Source: Volvox africanus
Taxonomy: Eukaryota > Chlorophyta > Chlorophyceae > Chlamydomonadales > Volvocaceae
Length of the DNA: 64,000 nt
Direction: 5' to 3'
Assembly: GCA_030268105.1 (NCBI GenBank)
Contig: BSDZ01000091.1
Location: 457,099-521,098, forward strand
Below, one piece after another: positions 22,601-32,565 of the stretch (position 1 is the stretch's first letter; the number at the start of each line of letters is the position of its first letter). The notes under the pieces were generated by a model. That model was not told the DNA's origin, searched no databases, and saw nothing but the letters and a program-made list of their open reading frames with translations. The position numbers and the translations under genes were made by a program.

Positions 22601-23750
22601 CCATGGGTTGTTGCAACCGTTGCCTGTCCCGGATGCACCTTGGGAAAGTGTTTCCATGGACTTCGTAGTCGCGCTGCCCAAAACTGAGGGGGGATACGAT
22701 GCGGTGTTCGTAATGGTCGATCGTCTGACTAAGATGGTTCACCTAGCACCATGCACATCATCCTGCACGGCTGAGCAAACCGCACGTTTGTTTTTCGATA
22801 ATGTGGTTCGGTTACACGGGATTCCCAAAAATGTGATCTCGGACCGCGGTGGACAGTTCACGTCTAAGTTTTGGGAAGCGCTCTGCAAACTAGTTGGCAT
22901 GCGCGTCAACCTGAGTACGGCGTATCACCCGCAGACTGATGGTCAAACCGAACGCACAAACCGCACGTTGGGTGATATGTTGCGCAATTATGCTGGTCGC
23001 ACACCACTCGTTTGGGATACGTATTTGACTGCGGCAGAATTCGCGCTTAACAACGCTGTTAACCGCTCTACAGGCAAAAGTCCGTTCTTTCTTAACTACG
23101 GATTTCATCCCGCGCTACCCGTGTGGCGTGAGTTGGAAGTGAACGTGCCTGCTGCTAAACTTTTTGCCAAGTCTTTTATGTCCCGAATCACAGACGCGAA
23201 GTCGTGTTTGGACGCGGCGCAGCAACGAACGACGGAATACTACAACAAATCCAAGCAGGATGTGACGTTTTCGGAGGGGCAACTCGTGTTGCTAAGCACC
23301 AAGAACTTGCGTTCCTTGGCCGACGGATCCCGAAAACTCTTACCCCGCTGGATTGGTCCGTACCCTGTCGTGCGCATGGTTGGGAATGTGGCTGTGCAGC
23401 TTGCATTGCCCGCTGATATGACCATTCACCCCACGTTTCACGTATCGCTTGTTCGTCCGTATCGTAATACGGAACCCGTCCCTGAGTCTGCTAACGCCCC
23501 CGCAGCGATCGAACCAGTTCCCGAGACCTGGATCGCTGGTAAACAGAAGTTTTACGATGTGGAGCGGGTGTTAGATTATCGCGCGCGTCGTGTGGGCCGA
23601 CACCGACGTAAGCGAACAGTACACGAGTACTTGGTTAAGTGGACAGGGTATACCGACGAGCACAACTCATGGGAACCGGCACGCAACTTCTCACAGGACA
23701 TGAAGCCCCTGCTCGAAGAAGCCCGCAAACGTGCCACGCAAGCCCAATGA
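19681..23750 (+). pseudogene. pol: Element E1 pol, frameshifted
   Basis: Full-length pol order (PR, RT, RNase H, integrase, chromodomain) but broken. A 4-nt duplication near 21029 (gggtaggtatg against gggtatg in E2) shifts the frame after LLAKG. A net 4-nt insertion near 22341-22365 shifts it again after the RNase H region. Catalytic motifs remain readable in pieces: [48 protein letters not shown] and the chromodomain. The stop is at 23748-23750. The element is no longer autonomous. Confidence 0.95.
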
Positions 23751-23829
23751 CCCCTGCAGTCGATGCTGTATGATGCAGCGAGGACGCTGCATACGGGAGG
23801 GGGGATAATTGTTGTGCTACGGTTCATTT

Positions 23830-24654
23830 TGTTGTGCTACGGTTCATTTCCCGTCGACGCGTAGGTCGACGCGATCCTATGAGTCGAAGTGCTTTTGTGA
23901 TGAACGCATTACATATGAATGAATCTGCATGATATGAATGTATTCGCATACATTTATATATGCATCTGGCATGTTGTCATTATCCATCGCGACATCGCAC
24001 CATGGCAAATTCGCCTAGCATGCATGAATGACCTAATCATTGAAGTGCGCATTATGCTCGTGCTACGAAACGATAAGTAATATTATCTGATATAATATTA
24101 CTTCATTAAAGCACACGTTGAGAGCGCCGCACTCGTCGCGATGCATGCCCTGCAACCGGATATTGTTATCCGGACCCTTGCATCATGCGAATGCCGGAAA
24201 GGCTTATACGTTGTTATGCGTAGACATCGCCTAGACGCAGTAGGGTTGTCACATCTAGGATCGGCCTCCTAATGTGAATCGTACGGCATTGCGATGCTGC
24301 GAGTATAACAGATGCGAGGACGGCTAAGCTAGCAAGACATTCGATACCGGAGAACACTCGTGTGTTCTACATTACTAATTCTATACACTATTCTACTTAG
24401 CCCGAGCTAAGCCTGAACTTCGCTAATCACCGCCGCGTGATGATTGCTTGCTTCCGGCGCTGACGGCGATTTCGTCCATTGCATCGTTCTGATCCGTAAG
24501 ACTGTAAGTTATATCTCTCTTCGTCTTGAAGTCTTCCGCTGTCTCTGTTTGCTCTCGCGCTTGCCTTGCTGTACTTGCAAGTGCTCGCGCATCGGTGTCG
24601 ATAGTCTCCAGACGTGCAGATACTTATGAGCAAACGCGAACGAGAGGTACAACA
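23830..24654 (+). repeat. 5' LTR of element E2 (reference family 1 LTR)
   Basis: 825 bp, TGTTGTGCTACGG to GGTACAACA. It is packed with inverted repeats: an AT-rich one (AAGTAATATTAT 24075-24086 with ATAATATTACTT 24092-24103), CCGGATA 24156-24162 with TATCCGG 24167-24173, TCACAT 24249-24254 with ATGTGA 24272-24277, and AGAACAC with GTGTTCT near 24352-24369. Some of these covary between LTR subfamilies (see findings). A TATA-like TTTATATATG lies near 23953-23962. Promoter position is not established. Confidence 0.96.
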
Positions 24655-24657
24655 ATT

Positions 24658-24669
24658 TGGTATCGAGAC
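24658..24669 (+). promoter_or_regulatory. Primer binding site of element E2
   Basis: TGGTATCGAGAC, 3 nt after the LTR end. It matches a predicted tRNA 3' end with A1:U72, so probably initiator tRNA-Met. The same 12 bases occur in B, and variants of it in A and G (TGGTAGCGAGAC). Confidence 0.78.
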
Positions 24670-24721
24670 AGGTTCGTTGTTTAACTGTCTCTCTTTGTCT
24701 AATCGGAAGTAGGTTCTTTCT

Positions 24722-25155
24722 ATGGCGAGTTCCAGCGACGAACCACGAGGACCGCTAGATACTTTTGCCGAAGACTTAGGCCGCGCCGTTTTGGACGCCG
24801 CCGCTTCCGGTTTGTAATTGTTTAATTGCTTTTACTTAGATTGCTGCACTTGTTGTGTAAGTGTACGCTCTGAGTCGCAGGTAATCTCAGTGCACCGGCA
24901 TTGCTTGCCGCGGCGACTGAGACCGGCGTTCGTCCGGACCAGTTGGCGACTCTCATTGCCCAAACTACGGAGATCAGGACTCAGCTGGGCAATTACTTGC
25001 TGAGTTTGCTGAATCTTCTCAAGAGTACTGTCGGTAGGCTCACCGAATCGCTTTGTACTCTTGCCTTTGCGATAGAAGTCGGCTTCTATTACGCGAAACT
25101 AGGGTATCGTTTCGTGCTCCATGTCCGCGGAACACGACGATACGCCGCACACTAG
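24722..25155 (+). CDS. Element E2 leader protein, probably two exons with a 71-nt intron
   Basis: First ATG after the primer site. Exon 1 (24722-24809) encodes 29 residues (MASSSDEPRGPL...DAAAS) and, unspliced, stops two codons later at 24815-24817. A GT-AG intron 24810-24880 (GTTTGTAATTG ... GAGTCGCAG) joins it in phase to exon 2 (24881-25155), which encodes about 90 residues with a Leu-rich, probably helical stretch (LLSLLNLLKSTVGRL). Exon 2 ends 35 nt after the gag ATG, in the other frame. The reading is conserved in A, E1, G, H and I. Function unknown; a role in gag expression or as a small accessory protein is possible. Splicing is inferred from frame and boundaries only. Confidence 0.5.
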
Positions 25156-26356
25156 CCTAGCTAGCCAACCCGATTTCGTTGTAGCTGCTAGAGCGCCGGA
25201 TAGAGGTCTTGAGACTGTTGGCGCGCGAGCCACTCAAGAGCCCCTTTTCCTTCAGACCCCTGCTCACTTAATTGTGCCGCATTCAGCAGTGAACACGAAT
25301 ATGGACAACACTGCTGGACCAAGGGTTCTGCCATTACCTCAAGCTCGAGGGCATGATGACATCCCTGAGGTGATGAGATTGTCGATTCCCGTTCCTAGGC
25401 TCAATATTTCGCTGACCGACAAGACACCAGGGCATAGCATAGCCGATGCAACTCGTGCGTACGTGCGTGACGCTAAAAAGTACCTCCAAGCTGTTCATGG
25501 TGGCGATAATGACGGTATCAGGTGTCTCTTCGTTGGTAACACCCTCGAGGGCGCAGCGAAGGACTGGTATCGCAATTGGACCAACGCCCGGGGCAGCTAT
25601 ACTTTTGACGAGTTGGTCGCCGCTTTGCTTGCACGATTCGCTACTGAGGTTCAAGCACGCGATGTGGAAGCTCGTAACGCTTTGGCAGCCGGTAGCTATC
25701 ACATGCGTCGGGATGAAAATGTACCTGCGTACCAGTCACGCTTCGAAGCACTTGTGACTCCCATTGCTGACCTCACCGAATCTGAGCGTGTCTTTTGGTT
25801 TAGGCGAGGCCTAACGAAACTTTTGGCTAAATGGTGCGCCACTGACTTGGTTGGAGCGCAGATCAAGTCGTATGACGCGTTGGTCGCTTTTGCTAAGGGC
25901 GCGGAGATACGACTTCTTGCCGGCGAGGAAGAAGTCAAGTCTGCCCCTCGTGCAAATGCCGTGCAAGTGCAGGATCCGCTTGGGGAAGCTGTGGCTCTCG
26001 ACCAGGACCTCGGCGCGACCCGCCCCACGCCTACTGCCGCGACGCGACGCAGCAACGGGCAACGCAAGGCGCGCGGGGGCGCTAGCTCGGGTGTCCGTGG
26101 TACAGGAGGGGCAGGTCCGAGCTCGGACCCAGCTAGGAACAGGAAGCGTGGTGGTGCGCCGTCGTCGGCAGCCGCACAGCGTTCCGATCCCAACGCGAAG
26201 CGTACTCGTACGGACGACACATTTATGCCAAAATGGAATTGCAATCGTTCCGAATTCGAGCGTCGAAAATTGGCCAACGTTTGTCTACGGTGTGCGGAGA
26301 GCCATTCTACGAAGGATTGCCCTCTAATGCCGCCGTTTGTACCTCAGCCGAAATAG
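25121..26356 (+). CDS. gag: Element E2 gag polyprotein
   Basis: Intact 411-codon structural polyprotein. N-terminal Pro-rich part; capsid-like domain about residues 85-260 (AKDWYRNWTNARG, FATEVQARDVEARN, YQSRFEALVTPIADL, ERVFWFRRGL); charged linker; basic SNGQRKARGGASSGVRG region; C-terminal zinc knuckle CLRCAESHSTKDC with CX2CX3HX4C spacing, one residue shorter than the usual CX2CX4HX4C. The stop is UAG (26354-26356) and the pol frame follows without shift, so Gag-Pol would be made by UAG readthrough. The start ATG is the first in this frame and is shared by all copies. Confidence 0.95.
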   Translation: MSAEHDDTPHTSLASQPDFVVAARAPDRGLETVGARATQEPLFLQTPAHLIVPHSAVNTNMDNTAGPRVLPLPQARGHDDIPEVMRLSIPVPRLNISLTDKTPGHSIADATRAYVRDAKKYLQAVHGGDNDGIRCLFVGNTLEGAAKDWYRNWTNARGSYTFDELVAALLARFATEVQARDVEARNALAAGSYHMRRDENVPAYQSRFEALVTPIADLTESERVFWFRRGLTKLLAKWCATDLVGAQIKSYDALVAFAKGAEIRLLAGEEEVKSAPRANAVQVQDPLGEAVALDQDLGATRPTPTAATRRSNGQRKARGGASSGVRGTGGAGPSSDPARNRKRGGAPSSAAAQRSDPNAKRTRTDDTFMPKWNCNRSEFERRKLANVCLRCAESHSTKDCPLMPPFVPQPK

Positions 26357-29300
26357 GGGCTTGCCCGGGTTCCTGCGGAGGGGGCTCTACCTGGGTTTTC
26401 TGAACTAACGCGTGGTCGGTGGTCATCCTTACGGCCAGCCGTTAAGGCATTGTTGCCTTGTGTACTTGGACACATCGAGCGAGTCATTGCGCGACGCATC
26501 ACGCTTGACGGACGCACGGGACTTCTCTGCTTCGACCCGTTGTGTAATTTGTTTACACCTCGCCGTCCCCTGTCGTCTATCGATCTGTCTAACCACGTGG
26601 TTTTGTTCATCCCCTCATCTCTGCGTGAGATGTCGGAACAGTTGGCCATGTACAGGAGGTGTAGGCGTCAATATCCAGACACTGCCGCATGTGTTATACT
26701 CCCCGCTTTCTGTCGGCGCAAGGCAGAGGCATCGTTAAGGGGTATGCGGCATGTCCACCGGTTCGAGCCGGGCACCGTTTTGTTTAATGGTGTGGATCGG
26801 GAGGGTACGTTGGCTCCGTGGCCACACCTATCCTACTCGGTTGACGTTTGGTACGAAGCTCCTGATGGGGGTGCCGTTGGTTACGGGCCCGCCTTAAGTG
26901 CACTGACGTTGTCTGCTGGGCAGTCGCTCGTAGATAACCGTGTCCCTGTGGTTCAGATCGGTTTGAATGGCCGTACTCTGAAGGCACTTGTTGACACCGG
27001 TGCCAGTGACGACTTCATCTCTGTCGCAGAGGTGAATGCGCTGGGGTTGTCCCCAGAGTCGTCTGATTGTACACAGGTTACCCTTGCTGACGGGGGTAAG
27101 CATCCCATCGTGGGCAGGATTACCCTTAGCCTATCGATAGGCCCTTTGCGTGTTGTGACCCGGCCGTACGTGCTGCAGGGCTTAGCAGAGACTGCACCGT
27201 ACATAATGGGGTCGTCGACATTACGACAGTACCGCGCGCGCATCGACATGGAGACCGCAACCCTGCATATGTGCAAGGGTACTCTGTCGATTAAGGTACC
27301 TTTCCTGTCGTTCGAACATGTCACACCAAAGGAGGGCGAAACTGAGGCGGTGCCTATGGTTAATTTCGCTGTGACCGCAATGGCCGCGCGAATCGAACCA
27401 GAGCTAGTCGGGCGTAAGGAGGCCGTCCGTTTGTTACGGAAGGGTGCCCACGGACTGCTTTTAAGGCCGCGGGTGAGCTGTTGTGTCACCACCGCGCAGA
27501 TTTCTGCGGATCCTGAGGTTGAGGCCCTACTGTCGCAGTATGAGGACGTCTTTAAAGATATCCCTGGCCTACCACCTATGCGTCCTGTTGATCACACAAT
27601 CCCTCTCATGCCTGGAGCGCAGCCTACGGCCCGGCCAATGTACAGGTTGAGTCCATTGGAACTGGACGAGGTGAAGCGCCAGGTGACGGATTTGCTCGCG
27701 AAGGGTATGATACGCCCCAGCACATCCCCGTATTCTGCACCGATTTTGTTTGTCGGTAAGAAGGATGGGACCTTGCGCATGTGCATCGATTACCGGGGGT
27801 TAAATGCGAATACGGTGAAAAATCGCTACCCTTTGCCACGCGTTGACGACCTGTTGGATAAGCTGAAGGGCTCGGCTTATTTTTCCTCAATTGACTTACA
27901 ACAGGGCTACAATCAGATTCGCATCGCTGCCTCTGATATCCCGAAAACCGCTTTTCGGACGCCCTTCGGTCACTTTGAGTATACGGTCCTATCGTTTGGT
28001 TTGACTAATGCCCCTGCGACGTTTCAGGCGGTTATGGACCGAATGTTTAGGCCGTTTATCGACAGGTTCGTTGTTTGCTACCTGGATGACATCTTGGTAT
28101 ATTCTAAAACGCGCGAGGAGCACTTGGAGCATCTTCGGCTCGTGCTCGACGTTATGAGGCGGGAGCAATTGTTTGCTAAACGCGCCAAATGCTTTTGGGC
28201 GCAGCCTCAGGTGGAATATTTGGGCCACATTGTGTCGGCCACCGGTGTGAAGATGGACCCGCGGAAGGTCGCCGTGGTTCGCGATTGGCCCGCGCCTCAG
28301 AACCTCACGGAGCTGCGTAAGTTCCTTGGCTTGACCAATTATTTCCGGAAGTTCATTGAAAAATATTCCATCATTGCGGCCCCGCTTACTAACTTAACTC
28401 GCAAAGGCGTTTTCGTTTCCCTCGAGTCGTGGACGTCGCAATGCCAGCGGGCATTCGAAGAGCTCAAACGAATCGTTGCCGAAGATGTCACCCTTGCATT
28501 CCCTGATTACTCGTTGCCATTTCGCGTTGAGGTAGTGTCTGATGCCTCAATATTTGGAAGCGGCGCTGTATTGTTACAGGAAGGGCGACCGATCGCCTTC
28601 ACGAGTAAGAAGTTTTCTGGTGCGGAGGTTCGCTACACCACCGGGGAACAGGAGCTTCTGGCCGTGCTGCATGCTTTAAAGGAATGGCGCTGTTACCTCG
28701 AGGGACGCCCGTTTACTTTAAAGACTGACCATAAGCCCCTAACGTTTTTGCAAAGCGTTCCGACGTTGAACCGCCGTCAAGCTAGGTGGATGGAATATCT
28801 AGCTAGGTTCAACTGCACCTGGGAGTATATTTCTGGTAAATTGAATATTGCCGATGCTCTCAGTCGACATCCGTCGCTACACGCTGCAATTTTGGCAGCG
28901 CCCGTCGTGCGACCGCGTAGCGAGGAGGTTCCGATCGCGACGGACCTCGCGGAGCGGTTGAAGGTTGCCTACAGCGCAGACGCCTGGTTCGCGGACCCGG
29001 CTAATGTAGAAAACCTTCGCAAGCAGAATGGCCTTTGGCTACGGACGGAGGGTGCAGCTACGCAAATCGTCGTTCCGAACGACGACGCGCTACGCTACGA
29101 CATCCTTGCGCGGTTCCACGAGGACCCGTTAGCAGGACACCCTGGTAGCAAGCGATTGATCGACTTGGTGCAACGTTCCTTTTGGTGGCCTCGTTTGGCT
29201 AAGGATGCGGCGAACTTCGTCCAGACATGCAGTCTGTGCCAGCGCAATAAGGCTTTGTCCGGTAAGGGCCATGGGTTGTTGCAACCGTTGCCTGTCCCGG

Positions 29301-30418
29301 ATGCGCCTTGGGAAAGTGTTTCCATGGACTTCGTAGTCGCGCTGCCCAAAACTGAGGGGGGATACGATGCGGTGTTCGTAATGGTCGATCGTCTGACTAA
29401 GATGGTTCACCTAGCACCATGCACATCATCCTGCACGGCTGAGCAAACCGCACGTTTGTTTTTCGATAATGTGGTTCGGTTACACGGGATTCCCAAAAAT
29501 GTGATCTCGGACCGCGGTGGACAGTTCACGTCTAAGTTTTGGGAAGCGCTCTGCAAGCTAGTTGGCATGCGTGTCAACCTGAGCACAGCGTACCACCCGC
29601 AGACTGATGGTCAAACCGAACGCACAAACCGCACGTTGGGTGATATGTTGCGCAATTATGCTGGTCGCACACCACTTGTTTGGGATACATATTTGACTGC
29701 GGCAGAATTCACGCTTAACAACGCTGTTAACCGCTCTACAGGCAAAAGTCCGTTCTTTCTTAACTACGGATTTCATCCCGCGCTACCCGTGTGGCGTGAG
29801 TTGGAAGTGAACGTGCCTGCTGCTAAACTTTTTGCCAAGTCTTTCATGTCCCGAATCACAGACGCGAAGTCGTGTTTGGACGCGGCGCAGCAACGAACGA
29901 TGGAATACTATAACAAATCTAAGCAGGATGTGACGTTTTCGGAAGGGCAACTCGTGTTGCTAAGCACCAAGAACTTGCGTTCCTTGGCCGACGGATCCCG
30001 AAAACTCTTACCCCGCTGGATTGGTCCGTATCCTGTCGTGCGCATGGTTGGGAATGTGGCTGTGGAGCTTGCATTGCCCGCTGATATGCCCATTCACCCC
30101 ACGTTTCACGTATCGCTTGTTCGTCCGTATCGTGGTACGGAACCCGTCCCTGAGCCTGCTAACGCCCCCGCAGCGATCGAACCAGTTCCCGAGACCTGGA
30201 TCGCTGGTAAACAGAAGTTTTACGATGTGGAGCGGGTGTTAGATTATCGCGCGCGTCGTGTGGGCCGACACCGACGTAAGCGAACAGTACACGAGTACTT
30301 GGTTAAGTGGACAGGGTATACCGACGAGCACAACTCATGGGAACCGGCACGCAACTTCTCACAGGACATGAAACCCCTGCTCGAAGAAGCCCGCAAACGT
30401 GCCACGCAAGCCCAATGA
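26357..30418 (+). CDS. pol: Element E2 pol: protease, RT, RNase H, integrase, chromodomain
   Basis: Open without a stop for about 1350 codons, in the gag frame and directly after its UAG. An internal Met at 26450 would give 1322 residues. Order: pre-protease region; aspartic protease [12 protein letters not shown] (about 26987-27022); RT with [24 protein letters not shown] and the catalytic YLDD (about 28078-28089); RNase H with [12 protein letters not shown] and [10 protein letters not shown]; integrase zinc motif ([10 protein letters not shown] ... CSLCQRNKA), then the D,D,E triad in [18 protein letters not shown] and [12 protein letters not shown]-type segment ([16 protein letters not shown]); C-terminal chromodomain [11 protein letters not shown] ... 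YLVKWTGY ... [12 protein letters not shown] and integrase order marks Ty3/gypsy, and the chromodomain marks a chromovirus. Confidence 0.96.
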   Translation, partial: GLARVPAEGALPGFSELTRGRWSSLRPAVKALLPCVLGHIERVIARRITLDGRTGLLCFDPLCNLFTPRRPLSSIDLSNHVVLFIPSSLREMSEQLAMYRRCRRQYPDTAACVILPAFCRRKAEASLRGMRHVHRFEPGTVLFNGVDREGTLAPWPHLSYSVDVWYEAPDGGAVGYGPALSALTLSAGQSLVDNRVPVVQIGLNGRTLKALVDTGASDDFISVAEVNALGLSPESSDCTQVTLADGGKHPIVGRITLSLSIGPLRVVTRPYVLQGLAETAPYIMGSSTLRQYRARIDMETATLHMCKGTLSIKVPFLSFEHVTPKEGETEAVPMVNFAVTAMAARIEPELVGRKEAVRLLRKGAHGLLLRPRVSCCVTTAQISADPEVEALLSQYEDVFKDIPGLPPMRPVDHTIPLMPGAQPTARPMYRLSPLELDEVKRQVTDLLAKGMIRPSTSPYSAPILFVGKKDGTLRMCIDYRGLNANTVKNRYPLPRVDDLLDKLKGSAYFSSIDLQQGYNQIRIAASDIPKTAFRTPFGHFEYTVLSFGLTNAPATFQAVMDRMFRPFIDRFVVCYLDDILVYSKTREEHLEHLRLVLDVMRREQLFAKRAKCFWAQPQVEYLGHIVSATGVKMDPRKVAVVRDWPAPQNLTELRKFLGLTNYFRKFIEKYSIIAAPLTNLTRKGVFVSLESWTSQCQRAFEELKRIVAEDVTLAFPDYSLPFRVEVVSDASIFGSGAVLLQEGRPIAFTSKKFSGAEVRYTTGEQELLAVLHALKEWRCYLEGRPFTLKTDHKPLTFLQSVPTLNRRQARWMEYLARFNCTWEYISGKLNIADALSRHPSLHAAILAAPVVRPRSEEVPIATDLAERLKVAYSADAWFADPANVENLRKQNGLWLRTEGAATQIVVPNDDALRYDILARFHEDPLAGHPGSKRLIDLVQRSFWWPRLAKDAANFVQTCSLCQRNKALSGKGHGLLQPLPVPDAPWESVSMDFVVALPKTEGGYDAVFVMVDRLTKMVHLAPCTSSCTAEQTARLFFDNVVRLHGIPKNVISDRGGQFTSKFWEALCKLVGMRVNLSTAYHPQTDGQTERTNRTLGDMLRNYAGRTPLVWDTYLTAAEFTLNNAVNRSTGKSPFFLNYGFHPALPVWRELEVNVPAAKLFAKSFMSRITDAKSCLDAAQQRTMEYYNKSKQDVTFSEGQLVLLSTKNLRSLADGSRKLLPRWIGPYPVVRMVGNVAVELALPADMPIHPTFHVSLVRPYRGTEPVPEPANAPAAIEPVPETWIAGKQKFYDVERVLDYRARRVGRHRRKRTVHEYLVKWTGYTDEHNSWEPARNFSQDMKPLLEEARKRATQAQ

Positions 30419-30440
30419 CCCCTGCAGTCGATGCTGTATG

Positions 30441-30473
30441 ATGCAGCGAGGACGCTGCATACGGGAGGGGGGA
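30441..30473 (+). promoter_or_regulatory. Hairpin plus polypurine tract of element E2
   Basis: A perfect 8-bp hairpin (ATGCAGCG 30441-30448, loop agga, CGCTGCAT 30453-30460) is followed by the polypurine tract GGGAGGGGGGA (30463-30473) and then taat and the 3' LTR. The tract primes plus-strand DNA synthesis. The same hairpin-tract pair precedes the 3' LTRs of D, E1 and F, and a looser form that of B. Confidence 0.8.
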
Positions 30474-30477
30474 TAAT

Positions 30478-31302
30478 TGTTGTGCTACGGTTCATTTCCC
30501 GTCGACGCGTAGGTCGACGCGATCCTATGAGTCGAAGTGCTTTTGTGATGAACGCATTACATATGAATGAATCTGCATGATATAAATGTATTCGCATACA
30601 TTTATATATGCATCTGGCATGTTGTCATTATCCATCGCGACATCGCACCATGGCAAATTCGCCTAGCATGCATGAATGACCTAATCATTGAAGTGCGCAT
30701 TATGCTCGTGCTACGAAACGATAAGTAATATTATCTGATATAATATTACTTCATTAAAGCACACGTTGAGAGCGCCGCACTCGTCGCGATGCATGCCCTG
30801 CAACCGGATATTGTTATCCGGACCCTTGCATCATGCGAATGCCGGAAAGGCTTATACGTTGTTATGCGTAGACATCGCCTAGACGCAGTAGGGTTGTCAC
30901 ATCTAGGATCGGCCTCCTAATGTGAATCGTACGGCATTGCGATGCTGCGAGTATAACAGATGCGAGGACGGCTAAGCTAGCAAGACATTCGATACCGGAG
31001 AACACTCGTGTGTTCTACATTACTAATTCTATACACTATTCTACTTAGCCCGAGCTAAGCCTGAACTTCGCTAATCACCGCCGCGTGATGATTGCTTGCT
31101 TCCGGCGCTGACGGCGATTTCGTCCATTGCATCGTTCTGATCCGTAAGACTGTAAGTTATATCTCTCTTCGTCTTGAAGTCTTCCGCTGTCTCTGTTTGC
31201 TCTCGCGCTTGCCTTGCTGTACTTGCAAGTGCTCGCGCATCGGTGTCGATAGTCTCCAGACGTGCAGATACTTATGAGCAAACGCGAACGAGAGGTACAA
31301 CA
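30478..31302 (+). repeat. 3' LTR of element E2
   Basis: 825 bp, identical to 23830-24654 except one position noticed by eye (gatataaatg here, gatatgaatg in the 5' LTR near 23936). Followed by TSD cattt. Confidence 0.96.
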
Positions 31303-31307
31303 CATTT

Positions 31308-32097
31308 CCCGCCGACGCGTAGGTCGACGCGATCTTACGAGGCGAAGTGCTTTTGTGATGAACGCATTACATATGAATGAATCTGCATGATATAAATGTA
31401 TTCGCATACATTTATATATGCATCTGGCATGTTGTCATGATCCATCGCGACATCGCACCATGGCAAATCCGCCTAGCATGCATGAAAGCCCGAAGCATTG
31501 AAGTGCGCATTATGCTCGTGCTACGAAACGATAAGTAATATTATCTGATATAATATTACTTCATTACAGCACACGTTGAGAGCGCCGCACTCGTCGCGAT
31601 ACATGCCCTGCAACCGGATATCGTTATCCGGACCCTTGCATCATGCGAATGCCGGAAAGGCTTATATGTTGACATCGCCCATACGCAGTAGGGTTGTCAC
31701 ATCTAGGATCGGCCTCCTAATGTGAATCGGCACTGCGATGCTGCGAGTATAACAGATGCGAGGACGGCTAAGCTAGACAAGACATTCGATACCGGAGAAC
31801 ACTTGTGTGTTCTACACTATTATTGCTATACGACATTCTACTTAGCCCGAGCTAAGCCTGAACTTCGCTAATCACCGCCGCATGATGATTGCTTGCTTCC
31901 GGCGCTGACGGCGATTTCGTCCATTGCATCATTCCGATCTGTAAGACCGTAAGTTATATCTCTCTTCGTCTTGAAGTCTTCCGCTGTCTCTGTTTGCTCT
32001 CGCTTGCCTTGCTGTACTTGCAAGTGCTCGCGCATCGGTGTCGATAGTCTCCAGACGTGCAGATACTGATGAGCAAACGCGAACGAGAGGTACAACA
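31308..32097 (+). repeat. Remainder of the 3' LTR of element E1
   Basis: LTR sequence lacking its first 20 bp, which lie at 23810-23829 on the other side of E2. Ends GGTACAACA, then the E1 TSD catgg. Compared with the E1 5' LTR it lacks 4 nt near 31730 (gaatcggcac against gaatcgtacggcac). Confidence 0.94.
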
Positions 32098-32565
32098 CAT
32101 GGAGCATGAAACGATACCCTAGGTTTGCGTAATAGAAGCCGACTTCTATCACAAAGGCAAGAGTACAAAACAATTCGGTGAGCCTACCGACAGTACTCTT
32201 GAGAAGATTCAGTAAATTCAGCAAGTACTTGCCCAGCTGAGTCCTGATCTCCGTAGTTTGGGCGATGAGAGTCGCCAAATGGTCCGGACGAAAGCCGGTC
32301 TCAGTCGTCGCGGCAAGCAATGCCGGTGCACTGAGATTACCTGCGACTCAGAGCATACACTTACACACAAGTGCAGCAATCTAAGCAAAAGCAATTAAAC
32401 AATTACAAACCGGAAGCGGCGGCGTCCAAAACGGCGCGGCCTAGGTCTTCGGCAAAAGTATCTAGCGGTCCTCGTGGTTCGTCGCTGGAACTCACCATAG
32501 AAAGAACCCACTTCCGATTAGACAAAGAGAGACAGTTAGGCAACGAACCTGTCTCGATACCAATT
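32098..32565 (-). other. Element D leader region (between 5' LTR and gag)
   Basis: The 5' part of D's internal region, separated from its gag by E1/E2. It contains the complement of the primer site next to the LTR (about 32552-32563), the first leader exon (ATG near 32499, here ATGGTGAGTT, so Ala2 is changed to Val) and the second leader exon, with one base lost in ttacacacaag compared with A. Confidence 0.85.

Larger units (their letters stand above)
23830..31302 (+). mobile_element. Element E2: complete, apparently intact Ty3/gypsy chromovirus
   Basis: A 7473-bp plus-strand element inserted 20 bp into the 3' LTR of E1 with TSD cattt (23825-23829 and 31303-31307). Both LTRs are 825 bp and differ at one position by eye. 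Primer site, leader, gag, UAG, uninterrupted pol with chromodomain and polypurine tract are all present. It is the youngest layer of the nest and the only element in the window with no visible coding lesion. Confidence 0.96.
17165..32097 (+). mobile_element. Element E1: Ty3/gypsy chromovirus hosting E2
   Basis: Plus-strand family-1 gypsy element inserted at the gag start of D, with TSD catgg (17160-17164 and 32098-32102). 5' LTR 17165-17978, leader, gag, pol, polypurine tract near 23795-23805, then a 3' LTR split by E2: its first 20 bp are at 23810-23829 and the rest at 31308-32097. The two LTRs are 814 and 810 bp, the difference being a 4-nt deletion. Pol is frameshifted at least twice. Confidence 0.95.

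Noticed and set aside
26340..26450. Programmed -1 or +1 frameshift between gag and pol
   Set aside because: Gag and pol are in the same frame in A, D, E1, E2, H and B; only a UAG separates them.
23830..31302. E1/E2 as a tandem LTR-int-LTR-int-LTR array formed by unequal recombination
   Set aside because: The cattt TSD and the split 3' LTR of E1 show a simple insertion of E2 into an LTR.
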